A DNA stretch of 64,000 nt from CAYPNF01 sp964411985 (GTDB lineage Bacteria; Verrucomicrobiota; Verrucomicrobiia; Limisphaerales; J093), in the NCBI GenBank assembly GCA_964411985.1, contig CAYPNF010000021.1, positions 66,053 to 130,052 on the forward strand, given 5' to 3'. Shown piece by piece: positions 17,170 through 25,571 of this stretch (the first letter of the stretch is position 1; every line of letters starts with the position of its first letter). The notes beneath the pieces are model-generated. The model did not search any database. It was not told the DNA's origin and saw only the letters and a list, made by a program, of their open reading frames with translations. A program made the position numbers and the translations under genes.

Positions 17170-17730
17170 ATGAGCGATCAAAGCAAACCCCCTCGCCGAC
17201 GGCGACGAACTTCCCCACCCTCGGTGGAGATTCGGGAGATGTCGTTGCAGGATCTTCCCGCAGTGTTCGCTCTGGGTGAGAGACTGTTTACCGCCGAAGA
17301 TTACCCCACCCTCTACCGATGCTGGGATGAGCACGAGATTGTGCAGTTGTTTGGCACTGATGAGGAGACCTGTTTGGTAGCCGAGTGCAAAGACCCTGAG
17401 CGAGTGGTCGGGTTCGCCCTGGGAAGGGTCATGGAGAAGCCACGCAGTGCCTGGCGGTACGGCTGGCTTGAGTGGTTAGGGGTGGATCCCAAGTTGAAAC
17501 GGCTCGGGATCGCTTCGAAGCTGATGAAGGAATTGACCGGGCGTTTTATCGAACGCGAAGCCCGGATCATGCTAGTCGACACCGACGCGGCCAACTCGGA
17601 CGCCCTGGCGTTTTTCCGAAAGTACGGGTTCGGACACGAGCTCCCGCATGTCTATCTTTCCCAGAACTTGGATGACCACCCCATGACGCTGGAAAAGCGC
17701 AACGGGAACCGGAACGGCAAAGCGGCGTAA
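17170..17730 (+). CDS. GNAT family N-acetyltransferase
   Basis: 186 aa from ATG 17170, preceded by GAGG at 7 bases. The basic Arg/Lys-rich N-terminus (PPRRRRRTS) is followed by a GNAT fold starting VEIREMSLQDLPAVFALGE. The acetyl-CoA-binding motif A appears as WLGVDPKLKRLGIASKLMKEL, with the variant R-L-G-I-A loop, and motif B as TDAANSDALAFFRKYGF. Such enzymes acetylate small molecules or protein amino groups; the substrate cannot be told. An earlier in-frame start at 17080 is less likely. Confidence 0.88.
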   Translation: MSDQSKPPRRRRRTSPPSVEIREMSLQDLPAVFALGERLFTAEDYPTLYRCWDEHEIVQLFGTDEETCLVAECKDPERVVGFALGRVMEKPRSAWRYGWLEWLGVDPKLKRLGIASKLMKELTGRFIEREARIMLVDTDAANSDALAFFRKYGFGHELPHVYLSQNLDDHPMTLEKRNGNRNGKAA

Positions 17731-18294
17731 TCAGAGCGCTTTAAGATCAGTTTGCTTGGTGGGCAGTTTGTTCGCCTCCAAGGGCCCTTCCATCTTAATA
17801 CCGCGCTCGCGCAGCGCTAATCGCAAGGCCGAGCGCATCGGCTCAGCCAGACGCGCTTGAGCCTGACTCAGGGCTCGTGTCGACTCCCTGCCGGGGATTC
17901 TCTGCAGGCAACAACGCGCCGGTTCGGCAAGCCCGGCATCATCCAATAGCTTAGCCACCGCCTGGACAACGCTACCATCCCCAATTTCCGAGAGCATCCA
18001 TAGCACCTCGCTCCGCAAGGAAACCGGTCCTGCGGCCAATGCCGAAACCAGACGAGTCAGGACCACCTTCCGCTCTTTACGCGCATCTGGCCGACCCACC
18101 TGGCGCACAATAGCCCAAAGGGCCCGCTTGGCTGCCCGGGCCACCTCCGTGTCCGGATCGAGAGCCAATTCCAGGAGGGGAACCACGGCGCGCGATCCAA
18201 TCCCAGAAGCCTCCTGCAGAGCGCGAAGTCTGGCGGCGTCATCCGAATTGCGAAGTCCCGAGAGAAAGTTTTCCAGATCGATATGGGAATTCAT
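17731..18294 (-). CDS. HEAT-repeat-like protein
   Basis: 187 aa from ATG 18294. It is built of alpha-helical repeats resembling HEAT/PBS-lyase repeats: AVVPLLELALDPDTEVARAAKRAL, split as VVPLLELALD and VARAAKRALWAI, then SLRSEVLWMLSEIGDGSVVQAVAKLL. No catalytic motif or signal peptide is visible. It begins 14 bases after the stop of the Gfo/Idh gene upstream on the same strand and so is probably co-transcribed with it. Likely a protein-interaction scaffold; function unknown. Confidence 0.75.
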   Translation of the reverse strand: MNSHIDLENFLSGLRNSDDAARLRALQEASGIGSRAVVPLLELALDPDTEVARAAKRALWAIVRQVGRPDARKERKVVLTRLVSALAAGPVSLRSEVLWMLSEIGDGSVVQAVAKLLDDAGLAEPARCCLQRIPGRESTRALSQAQARLAEPMRSALRLALRERGIKMEGPLEANKLPTKQTDLKAL

Positions 18295-18308
18295 GGAGAA
18301 GAAATGGA

Positions 18309-19652
18309 TTAGAGATAATACGGGTATCGCTGCGGCCGGTGGAGCATTCGGTTGGCTTGTTCGTCGTTCACCACCCTCTCCCTGGTACCGTCCCACTCCA
18401 GCTTTCTGCCGAGCATGTAAGCAAGATTTCCTAGGTTACATAGGGTTGCGGTCCGATGTCCGATCTCAATATCCACGGCTGGCCGAAGATGACCTTCGCG
18501 GATCGACTTAAACCAGTCCGCCTTGTGGTTCATGTTGAAGTCCTCGTATTCATCCGTTCGATACACCTCCTTGCCACCCGGAGGGAGTTGGAAGTCGATC
18601 GCTTCCTGATTCGCTGGACGGTAACCACCCTCCCATTCGAGAATGAGGTTCCCCCGCTCTCCCCAAAACACATTGCCGAACTCGGTCTTGCCAAGCTTGT
18701 TCCCTGGCTGCCCCCATTCGAGTGTCCAATCGGGGTTCTTAAAGGTATAGCGAACGTTCATGTCCACGGGGCAATCCCAAAGGCCTTTGGCAGGTGGAAC
18801 TCCCGTGGCCTCCACGGTGAACGAGGTCTGATGGTCCGCATCCATAGCCCAGAGAATGGTACTGAACTGATGGGCACCCCGATCGCGAATCTGTCCCCCT
18901 CCCGACTCCAGCAACCACCGGAAGTTGGCGGGGTGATACCTCCGGTTGAAAGGACGCCAAGGAAGCGGGCCCAGCCAAAGGTCCCAGTCGAGACCCTCCG
19001 GGGGCTCCGAATCGGGCACCGGCTTCTCATCAACCGGGTTGGCGTAGTGCCAGCAAGTCACTTTCTTCACTTTGCCAACGATTCCGTTCCGAATGGCTCG
19101 GCAGGTGTGCCAACCACCCTTGGCGGTCCGCGCCTGGGCTCCCACCTGCACGGCTACTTTGTTCGACCGGGCAGCCGTCACCATGGCTCTTCCCTCCACG
19201 ACCGTGACGGAGGCAGGTTTCTCGACGTAAACGTGCTTCCCGGATTGACAGGCATGAACGGTCTGTACCGCATGCCAGTGGTCGGGGGTGGCAATGAGCA
19301 CGGCATCCACATCTTTCCGCTCCAAAATGTAACGGTAATCGCGATAGGGAATGACCCCCTTCCCCACGTTGTTCAAGGCCGCTTCCAGGTGGTTGTCGTC
19401 CGCGTCACAAACGGCAGCAATCCTGACTTTGTCCTCCTTCGCAAACCGAAGCATGTTCCCCACATGGGTCATACCCATGCCCCCGACCCCGATGTGGGCC
19501 ACGACAAACCGCGAGTTAGCCCCGGGCTGGCCGGGCGCTCCGATGACCTTGGAGGAAACGAACTCGGGAAGGCTGGCCATCGCCAGGGCTAGCGTACCAC
19601 CAGTGGACTTCAGGAATCGTCGACGTGAAACCGTGGAGGATGGGTCGTTCAT
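18309..19652 (-). CDS. Tat-exported Gfo/Idh/MocA family oxidoreductase
   Basis: 447 aa from ATG 19652, chosen because a twin-arginine signal follows at once (SRRRFLKSTGG, residues 9-19). The frame extends further upstream to 20234, but that part is antisense to the helicase gene. The Rossmann fold begins VVAHIGVGGMGMTH. DADDNH, the DAVLIATPDHWHA strand and the EKP motif (HVYVEKPASVT) are typical of NAD(P)-dependent sugar dehydrogenases, and the C-terminal half contains WDLWLGPLPWRPFN, common in planctomycete/verrucomicrobial members. Predicted to oxidise or reduce a sugar in the periplasm. It is divergent from the helicase gene. Confidence 0.92.
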   Translation of the reverse strand: MNDPSSTVSRRRFLKSTGGTLALAMASLPEFVSSKVIGAPGQPGANSRFVVAHIGVGGMGMTHVGNMLRFAKEDKVRIAAVCDADDNHLEAALNNVGKGVIPYRDYRYILERKDVDAVLIATPDHWHAVQTVHACQSGKHVYVEKPASVTVVEGRAMVTAARSNKVAVQVGAQARTAKGGWHTCRAIRNGIVGKVKKVTCWHYANPVDEKPVPDSEPPEGLDWDLWLGPLPWRPFNRRYHPANFRWLLESGGGQIRDRGAHQFSTILWAMDADHQTSFTVEATGVPPAKGLWDCPVDMNVRYTFKNPDWTLEWGQPGNKLGKTEFGNVFWGERGNLILEWEGGYRPANQEAIDFQLPPGGKEVYRTDEYEDFNMNHKADWFKSIREGHLRPAVDIEIGHRTATLCNLGNLAYMLGRKLEWDGTRERVVNDEQANRMLHRPQRYPYYL

Positions 19653-19802
19653 AAGGCTGAGTGCTGCAAGGGAATTAGAGCAAAGCCACCCGGGCTTTTC
19701 CATCATAAACCACGAAATGTTCCGCCGCCCAAAGCACGGCGGCGGGCCAATGCGTCCACCCGCGAGCTTGTGTTCGGGTTCCCAGTCAGGTATAACCACA
19801 CC

Positions 19803-21032
19803 ATGTTTTCGAAATTCGGGCTTTCCCAAGCCGTCCTTCAAGGCGTCAAAGCCATGGGTTATGTCGAGCCGACCCCCATTCAACTGCGGGCCATGCCCCT
19901 CATTCTGGAGGGACGCGATGTCATCGGCAGCGCCCAAACAGGCACCGGAAAGACCGCCGCCTTCGCGCTTCCCATTCTCTCCAAGCTGGGTGAACACCAG
20001 CCTGGCCCCCGCGTGCTGGTACTGGAACCGACCCGGGAGTTGGCCGCCCAGGTGGAGACCAGTTTCCGTGATCTCGCCCGGTTCACGAAACTGCGCGTCA
20101 CAGTCCTCTATGGCGGCGTGGGGTACGGACGCCAGAATGATGATCTCCGGAACGGCGCGGATATCATCGTCGCCACTCCCGGGCGACTCCTCGATCACCT
20201 GCAGCGTGGCACCACGAATCTGAACCAAATCCAATACCTAGTCCTGGACGAAGCGGATCGGATGCTGGACATGGGCTTCCTGCCCGACGTCAAACGGATC
20301 GTGCAAAAGTGTCCGCGCAAACGTCAAAGCTCCCTCTTTTCGGCCACGATCCCCCCTCAGATTGAGACCCTCATCCAGTGGGCGATGCATAATCCTGAGA
20401 CTGTGGAAATCGGCGCTCGCCGGATGCCGGCGGAGACCGTCACCCACGCCGTCTATCCAGTCTCGGACAAGCAGAAGACAGAGCTCCTGCTTGCGATTCT
20501 GGCGAGGATTCAATTCGACTCGGTCATTGTGTTTTGTCGTACCAAGCACGGCGCGGATCAAGTGGCGCGCGTACTCAAGCAGAGCCAACATGCAGTGGCC
20601 GTGCTTCACTCCAACCGCACCCAGCGGGAACGCGAACAGGCCCTGCGGGGTTTCCGCGATGGACGATTTGAGGTCTTGGTGGCCACCGACATCGCCGCCC
20701 GCGGGCTCGACATCCTGGATGTGAGCCATGTCATCAACTACGATGTGCCGCAGCATCCTGAGGATTATGTGCACCGGATTGGCCGCACGGGCCGCGCCCA
20801 AGCCAGCGGGGATGCTTTCACCCTCATGATCGGGGAGGACCGGGCTCACATGGCTGCCATTGAACGCTTTATTGGCCGCAAGATTGAGCGGACGAAGCTT
20901 GAGGGGTTTGACTACCGCTACACGTCCCTGTTCGATGACGACAAACCGGGCCAAGCCGCCAGCATGACTCGTACACGGGGTGCCCGCGTCGGGCGCGGGT
21001 ACTTCTGTGGCCCCGCCAAGCGCCGAAGGTAA
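19803..21032 (+). CDS. DEAD-box ATP-dependent RNA helicase (RhlE-like)
   Basis: 409 aa from ATG 19803. All helicase motifs are in order: Q motif (PTPIQ, about 23-27), Walker A AQTGTGKT (44-51), PTRELAAQ, TPGRL, DEAD (149-152), SAT, VIVFCRTKHG, ATDIAARGLDI and HRIGRTGRA. A short basic tail (GPAKRRR) may bind RNA. Such proteins remodel ribosomal or mRNA structure, often at low temperature. The RhlE subgroup is suggested by the Q motif and short C-terminus. Confidence 0.95.
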   Translation: MFSKFGLSQAVLQGVKAMGYVEPTPIQLRAMPLILEGRDVIGSAQTGTGKTAAFALPILSKLGEHQPGPRVLVLEPTRELAAQVETSFRDLARFTKLRVTVLYGGVGYGRQNDDLRNGADIIVATPGRLLDHLQRGTTNLNQIQYLVLDEADRMLDMGFLPDVKRIVQKCPRKRQSSLFSATIPPQIETLIQWAMHNPETVEIGARRMPAETVTHAVYPVSDKQKTELLLAILARIQFDSVIVFCRTKHGADQVARVLKQSQHAVAVLHSNRTQREREQALRGFRDGRFEVLVATDIAARGLDILDVSHVINYDVPQHPEDYVHRIGRTGRAQASGDAFTLMIGEDRAHMAAIERFIGRKIERTKLEGFDYRYTSLFDDDKPGQAASMTRTRGARVGRGYFCGPAKRRR

Positions 21033-21067
21033 CCCATCTTCGCGAAAACCGGCCTAGCCCCGAAAAC

Positions 21068-21988
21068 CTACTTTGCCTGCTGGGGGGCTTTCATCTTACG
21101 TTCCATCACCTTGACGTAATTCTCGTAGCGCTGTTTTTCGCTGGGATCCTGAGCCAGGCCCACCGCCTTCTTCACCAACTCCAGGCCCTCGGCCTGTTTG
21201 CCAGACTCAAAACGGGCAATAGCGCGAATACTCACGATCTGGGCGGTCTCCTTGCCGGCTGCCTTCTGAGCTTTGTCCAAGGCCTGTTCAGCCAAGGCAT
21301 AGTCCGGGGACTCCGTTCCCGATGCCACGATACTAAACGCGAGGTCACACAAGGCCTCCACGTCGTCGCCTGCTTCGGTCACCAGTTTCTTTCCAAGTTC
21401 AGCAGCTTTGGGATCTTTCTTCGCGCTTAGGGCCTGGAATTCCCCCAACTGCATCTGGTAGGCCTGTTTTTGCGCGGCTGCTTTTAGGTCGTACTTGCCA
21501 TCGAGCACCTGCTGCAGGACCTGCTCCATTTTGTCCATGGGATGCCCAACCCAGAGCACGTTCCCGTCTTTGCCGACCACAAAGGCGCAGGGGATTCCGT
21601 TTTGGCCATAGGCTTCCATATAACCTTTGGTCGTCTTGCGTTCGTCATCGAGCGCAACCCGGTAATCCATCTTTTCCCCCATCTCAGTGACAAACGGCTT
21701 CACCTTATCGGAGGTCTCGTCGCTGATCCCGACGAAGACGACCCCCTTCTCCTTGAACTTCTTCTGAAGCTCCGTGAGGTGGGGAATGCTGGCCTTGCAG
21801 GGGCCGCACCAAGTGGCCCAGAACTCCACCACATAGACATTCTTGCCGTCTTTGACGTCGACCGCGGTGCCTTTGACCCATTCCTTGATCTGCAGCGGAG
21901 CGGCGGGCTCTCCGAGGCGGGCGGCTAGAGCATGCGTGAGCAGCAAAACACTTGCCGCCAAACCGAGTACAGGGAGACGAGTTTTCAT
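21068..21988 (-). CDS. TlpA-like thioredoxin-fold protein with helical C-terminal domain
   Basis: 306 aa from ATG 21988, which has GAAGGA 5 bases upstream; a TTG at 22000 is the alternative. The signal peptide (1-22) is followed by a thioredoxin/AhpC fold (about 28-175) with active-site WCGPC (Cys61, Cys64) and VVFVGISDE. The last 110 residues are helical and TPR-like (ALDKAQKAAG, then IARFESGKQAEGLELVKKAV). Probably a periplasmic disulfide reductase. The start lies 8 bases after the stop of the small gene upstream, so they are likely co-transcribed. Confidence 0.9.
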   Translation of the reverse strand: MKTRLPVLGLAASVLLLTHALAARLGEPAAPLQIKEWVKGTAVDVKDGKNVYVVEFWATWCGPCKASIPHLTELQKKFKEKGVVFVGISDETSDKVKPFVTEMGEKMDYRVALDDERKTTKGYMEAYGQNGIPCAFVVGKDGNVLWVGHPMDKMEQVLQQVLDGKYDLKAAAQKQAYQMQLGEFQALSAKKDPKAAELGKKLVTEAGDDVEALCDLAFSIVASGTESPDYALAEQALDKAQKAAGKETAQIVSIRAIARFESGKQAEGLELVKKAVGLAQDPSEKQRYENYVKVMERKMKAPQQAK

Positions 21989-21996
21989 TTTTTCCT

Positions 21997-22263
21997 TCAA
22001 TTCTGGTCCGGCAGCAAACGTTTCAACCCAACATCATGGGCGATGTCTTCAAATTCCTTGTGGCTCACTTCGTCCAGCTGCTTTCCTCTTGCAGCCAGCT
22101 TCTCGTTGATCTTGATCGCCTTCTCGGTCATGACTTCATGCGTCTCTTGGGTCCCGCCCACCAGCGCGAAGTTCGGCCCTGTGGTAACACGTTTGTGCCC
22201 ATCAGTATCCATTCCTACCCCGAGTAGCATTGCTTTGCTTTTTTTGCCGGGCGCTTTCGACAT
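21997..22263 (-). CDS. Small conserved hypothetical protein
   Basis: 88 aa from ATG 22263. Soluble and charged, beginning MSKAPGKKSKAMLLGVGMDT, with a likely beta-strand core (MLLGVGMDTDGHKRVTTG, NFALVGGTQETHEVM) and a C-terminal helix. I recall similar small proteins in Verrucomicrobia and Planctomycetes but know no function. No metal or catalytic motif is evident. It lies just upstream of the TlpA-like gene on the same strand. Confidence 0.6.
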   Translation of the reverse strand: MSKAPGKKSKAMLLGVGMDTDGHKRVTTGPNFALVGGTQETHEVMTEKAIKINEKLAARGKQLDEVSHKEFEDIAHDVGLKRLLPDQN

Positions 22264-22332
22264 GGGCACAAGGTAAGCTTCTAATCGGGAGGGTTCCAAG
22301 CGAAAACTGCCCTGGGACCCGTCAAAAATGAG

Positions 22333-23739
22333 CTACCGAGTGGGCATGTTTCCGAGTTGGGATGGAGCGGAGACGGGACCTGAAGCAGCCGCCTGAAGCC
22401 GTGCTCGCGCTTGTTCCAACTCACGCAGACGAGTCAGGGTATCTCTGAGTAGAATATTTGCTTCGGCAGATCCCATCCCCTTTGCCTCGTTCCCTTTGGG
22501 AAGCCGATCCCGTCGATGAAGGTAGCCAGCCAAGAGGTTTTGATAACCTTGCACAACTGGATAGGTCTGCTTGGCCGCAGAAGAACCCACGGCTCTGAGA
22601 CGAGACAACACGCCGAGAAGCGCGGTTCTTTGGGGGCCGCGGCCCCAGTTCCTGATAACCTCTTCGAGAGATACACTTGACCTTTGCGGCGCTTCATTCG
22701 GACTGCGGCGAACCTCGACAGAGATTTGGAGGGCATCTCCAAGCCGTTCCAGGGTACGCGGAACAGACCAGGCGTACGCGCCGTCACGGCCCGTGAACTG
22801 AACCACGCTCAGGGCCCACCATTTCTCGGCATCCAACAACGTGGAAAAGCGCGCGGAATAGGCATGGAGAAAAGCCGTTTGCCAATTCAGAGCCCTCGGC
22901 AGTAGGGAAAGCATGTTCCAAATGGTCTGCGAGCCCTGTGGCATTCGCAGGAGTTCCTTGACCAACAGGTGCGCGCTGGCCCGGTAATGGGGCAACCCCT
23001 CTTCAGATAGGTGCTTCGCTGAGGGGAGGCAGAGCTCATCAAAAGTCAAGGCAGGTGACGCCAACAAAAACTTCCTCAACTCCAAGGTCTGTTCCACCAG
23101 TAACCGACTGCGGGCACTCGACTGCAACTGCCCCCAGGATTGCCCAACTTTGCCCACCAAGGGATTCTTCTGGAGAATCAAATCGGCTCCCTCGACCGTC
23201 AGCAGATCCCGGGCAAGCCCTTCCACCAACCAGAAAGGCAACTCCACGTTGCACGGGCCTGGATATCGGTTGGCGATTTCCAGAAGAAGGACCCGCACCA
23301 AACCACGCAGCACCTCTTCGGGCTCCACTTCCTCCGCAACATCCACCCCGTAGATCCACCCGTCCGAATAACGGCTGGAGGTCACCACGACGGCTGGAAC
23401 AGTACGCCTCGCAGGACGAATACGAACCGCGATCTTGCCCCGCCATTGGTCCGAGACTCCCAAGCGAAGGAGGAGGGCAGTTTTGACGCGTTCACACGAC
23501 ACCGCTAGAGGATCGATCTCCAGCAGAATCTGCTTGCGGTTCGAAGACAGGGCGGTGTTTCCCAGACTTGGGGAGGTAAAGCGATCCCCGTACACTGTGA
23601 ACTGACCCGAACGACTACGGGCACTGGGGTTCTTGGTATCCACCTCAGCCGCGTTAACCAAGCCCGACAAAAACACCCACCACGCCAAGCACCAACCAAG
23701 CGCTTGTCTGACTGCCAGGGTAGATGACTCAAGTCTCAA
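22333..23739 (-). CDS. Secreted hypothetical protein, degenerate peptidase-like
   Basis: 468 aa. It has an N-terminal signal peptide (about 1-31, ending LVNAAE), then a mixed alpha/beta region. A segment PFWLVEGLARDLLTVEG (around 165-182) resembles the helix that follows the zinc motif in secreted gluzincin-type peptidases (PxWLxEGLA), but no HExxH is present. If related, it is catalytically inactive. The C-terminus is helical and ends in a Pro-rich tail. It starts 12 bases after the fmdB-like gene, likely in the same operon. Function unknown. Confidence 0.7.
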   Translation of the reverse strand: MRLESSTLAVRQALGWCLAWWVFLSGLVNAAEVDTKNPSARSRSGQFTVYGDRFTSPSLGNTALSSNRKQILLEIDPLAVSCERVKTALLLRLGVSDQWRGKIAVRIRPARRTVPAVVVTSSRYSDGWIYGVDVAEEVEPEEVLRGLVRVLLLEIANRYPGPCNVELPFWLVEGLARDLLTVEGADLILQKNPLVGKVGQSWGQLQSSARSRLLVEQTLELRKFLLASPALTFDELCLPSAKHLSEEGLPHYRASAHLLVKELLRMPQGSQTIWNMLSLLPRALNWQTAFLHAYSARFSTLLDAEKWWALSVVQFTGRDGAYAWSVPRTLERLGDALQISVEVRRSPNEAPQRSSVSLEEVIRNWGRGPQRTALLGVLSRLRAVGSSAAKQTYPVVQGYQNLLAGYLHRRDRLPKGNEAKGMGSAEANILLRDTLTRLRELEQARARLQAAASGPVSAPSQLGNMPTR

Positions 23740-23751
23740 TGCGCCCTCGCT

Positions 23752-24069
23752 TCACTCGGAAGCAGTGGCCTTAGCCGGTTTCGTCTCCGTCTTGGCAGGG
23801 CTGCTGCTCTCCTTTTTCGGAGCCGAACTCTCACTGTCCTTCTTCGCCGCGGTTTTGTAGCCTTCGCTCCGGTAATCGGTGACGTAAAATCCGCTCCCTT
23901 TGAAGAGTAACCCAGCGCCACCACTAATCTGACGGCGAACCTTTCCCTTCCCCCAAGTTTTTCTGGCACACTTGTTTTTTGGGCAAACCGAGAGGGCGTT
24001 CTCGGCAATCGATTGAACAACCTCAAAGTCGCTTCCGCATTTCTCGCAAATATAATGATAAGTCGGCAT
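23752..24069 (-). CDS. FmdB-family zinc ribbon protein
   Basis: 105 aa from ATG 24069, which gives the canonical N-terminus MPTYHYICEKCGSDFEVVQS. The first Cys pair is CEKC. The second is CPKNKC, with two extra residues compared with the usual CPxC. After KVRRQISGGAGLLFKGSGFYVTDY, the standard end of the domain, comes a low-complexity Lys/Ser/Pro/Glu tail. FmdB-like proteins are small putative regulators of uncertain function. It is the first gene of a minus-strand group with the 468-aa secreted protein. Confidence 0.88.
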   Translation of the reverse strand: MPTYHYICEKCGSDFEVVQSIAENALSVCPKNKCARKTWGKGKVRRQISGGAGLLFKGSGFYVTDYRSEGYKTAAKKDSESSAPKKESSSPAKTETKPAKATASE

Positions 24070-24161
24070 ACTCAGTTTCACCGAAACAACGCGCCGCACT
24101 TTCTACTCCCTGCCGCGGAAACGCGCAACCCCTCGTTGGAGAGCAGGAAACGGGCCCAATT

Positions 24162-24243
24162 CGCGGAGTGGCCTCCTGACCAGGGGGAAGAGTCCCTAGC
24201 CCGGGTGAAGAGCCCCGGTTTTCCGGAGGCCACCCTCTCCGCG
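24162..24243. ncRNA. Candidate structured RNA or palindromic element
   Basis: The outer stem pairs 24162-24168 with 24237-24243 (7 bp) and 24169-24176 with 24225-24232 (8 bp), with a 4-base bulge at 24233-24236. Inside are two hairpins: 24082-style arms AGGG/CCCT at 24182-24185 and 24194-24197 with loop GGAAGAGT, and CCGGG/CCCGG at 24201-24205 and 24214-24218 with loop TGAAGAGC. The shared GAAGAG loop and three-way-junction layout suggest an RNA. Strand is uncertain; on the minus strand it would be a leader of fmdB ending about 92 bases before its ATG. A mobile palindromic repeat is the alternative. Confidence 0.35.
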
Positions 24244-24357
24244 ATCCCCATCTCTCACCCGTTCTCCTTGGCGTGAGTAAGACGTTTCGTTTGAATAGTA
24301 ACGCAATTAATTCTTAATCAGTATGTTACACTCTAAAATCTACCCATCTCTCCTCCG

Positions 24358-24371
24358 AGTGCATATGCACT
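24358..24371. promoter_or_regulatory. 14-bp perfect palindrome, possible operator
   Basis: AGTGCATATGCACT is perfectly self-complementary and lies in the AT-rich part of the gap, flanked on both sides by CCTCC-containing purine/pyrimidine runs. The form suits a dimeric regulator site, but no second copy was found nearby. Confidence 0.3.
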
Positions 24372-24519
24372 TCCTCCTCGAGGCGTTCCTGTTGTTGCTG
24401 TTCATAAGTAATATACGTGAGTAAGGCTGAATCCTTACAAACTCTTTTGCAGAAAAGCAGAAAAACGGAGGATATCGATTTGGGAGCGAGAACCCCTCCC
24501 CGGCCGGTCCTAGCGGTAC

Positions 24520-25395
24520 TCACCGAGCACGCACCGTCCCGTGAGCACGCAACCAGAGCATGTCAGGGTTATTGGGGGATACTGACATGAACTCCCACTT
24601 CTTGGCTTGAGTCCCCATCTGCTGAGATCGCAGCACTTCGGGACTCCGCCATCGGTGGATCTCCGCATGGCTGTCGGCAAACGTCAGACCACCGGACCCA
24701 CCGTGATAGCCAGCCGGCACGTTGGGAATCTGATTCCCCACCATATCGATCGCGAATTCGCCGTCATCAATACTATCGTCCCGCTCGTCCACCAACACGA
24801 TCGCTTGGCTCGGTGAGAAAACAGACAGGTCGGAATTCTTGCGGAAGGTAACATACCCATCGTTCCACGGCAGTGTACGAGACCCCATCCAGACGCTCAT
24901 GGAAACCGTGCGCACGACCCGATATCGGACACCGCCCTCCAAGGCGGTCACCTTGCTGGCCATGCATCGGTAAACGTCAGCCGACTTGGCATAAGGCCCG
25001 AGCACTCCATACCGCGAGTCCAGAAGGAGTTCGGTGTTGGTATTGTCCTTGTTGTTGACCTGCCGGGGATCGAGCCACCCGCTAACCCAGTTTGCCCGGT
25101 CCGGAACGCGACTTGCCTGATCTTGCCAGTGGTTTCCTGCCAGCGTATCCCGGTTGTCATCCGCATACATCAGCCAAGCCAATTGCAGTTGCTTCAGGTT
25201 CCCCATGCAATGGGTGGCCGTAGCCTTGGCTTTGGCCTTGGACAGAGCGGGCAGGAGCATGCCCGCTAAGATGGCGATAATGGCGATCACCACCAGCAAC
25301 TCGATCAAGGTGAAGCCGAAGCGGCGCTCGCGTGGCAAATCGATGTGCCCAGCCCTCGGAACCGCCGGTCTTCCTGACATTGGATGGATAGTCAT
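24520..25395 (-). CDS. Prepilin-type N-terminal cleavage/methylation domain protein
   Basis: 291 aa from ATG 25395, with AGGGGAA 6 bases upstream. The type IV pilin-like signal has a basic leader (LPRERRFG) and then FTLIELLVVIAIIAILAG, cleaved after Gly with methylation of Phe by PilD-type peptidase. The globular part contains ADDNRDTLAGN and a C-terminal GGSGGLTFADSHAEIHRW, characteristic of the very numerous verrucomicrobial/planctomycete pseudopilin-like secreted proteins. The partner secretion system is not in the window. Divergent from the exported protein at 25572. Confidence 0.92.
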   Translation of the reverse strand: MTIHPMSGRPAVPRAGHIDLPRERRFGFTLIELLVVIAIIAILAGMLLPALSKAKAKATATHCMGNLKQLQLAWLMYADDNRDTLAGNHWQDQASRVPDRANWVSGWLDPRQVNNKDNTNTELLLDSRYGVLGPYAKSADVYRCMASKVTALEGGVRYRVVRTVSMSVWMGSRTLPWNDGYVTFRKNSDLSVFSPSQAIVLVDERDDSIDDGEFAIDMVGNQIPNVPAGYHGGSGGLTFADSHAEIHRWRSPEVLRSQQMGTQAKKWEFMSVSPNNPDMLWLRAHGTVRAR

Positions 25396-25571
25396 GTGCA
25401 GTTCCCCTTCGGGTTCGCGGCCGCAACCTACGACGGCGTCGTTGGGATCCCCCAAGACATCCCGCCATCCCTAGGCCGGGTCAAGGGAATTCGCTTTCCT
25501 GGCCATCTTTTCCTCGAAACCAAGAAGGATTTGGAGGGAGGTGGCGTATTCCTGTATAAAGGCAAAACAAC

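Larger units (their letters stand above)
24070..24519. other. 450-base intergenic region with structured element and palindrome
   Basis: It separates the 3' end of a pseudopilin gene from the fmdB start, both on the minus strand. The left half is GC-rich and holds the paired element at 24162-24243. The right half (about 24290-24440) is AT-rich and holds the palindrome at 24358-24371. A possible GTG-initiated 65-codon frame (24326-24523, minus), overlapping the pseudopilin stop by 4 bases, cannot be confirmed. No known RNA class was recognised. Confidence 0.5.

Noticed and set aside
19653..20234. 194-residue N-terminal extension of the Gfo/Idh gene at 18309
   Set aside because: It overlaps the helicase gene in antisense and precedes a perfectly placed Tat signal at the ATG 19652, so the extension is not coding.
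24162..24243. Signal recognition particle RNA or known riboswitch
   Set aside because: The conserved SRP loop (GGAAG with AGCAG) and the cores of cobalamin, FMN and SAM riboswitches are absent; kept only as an unclassified structured element.
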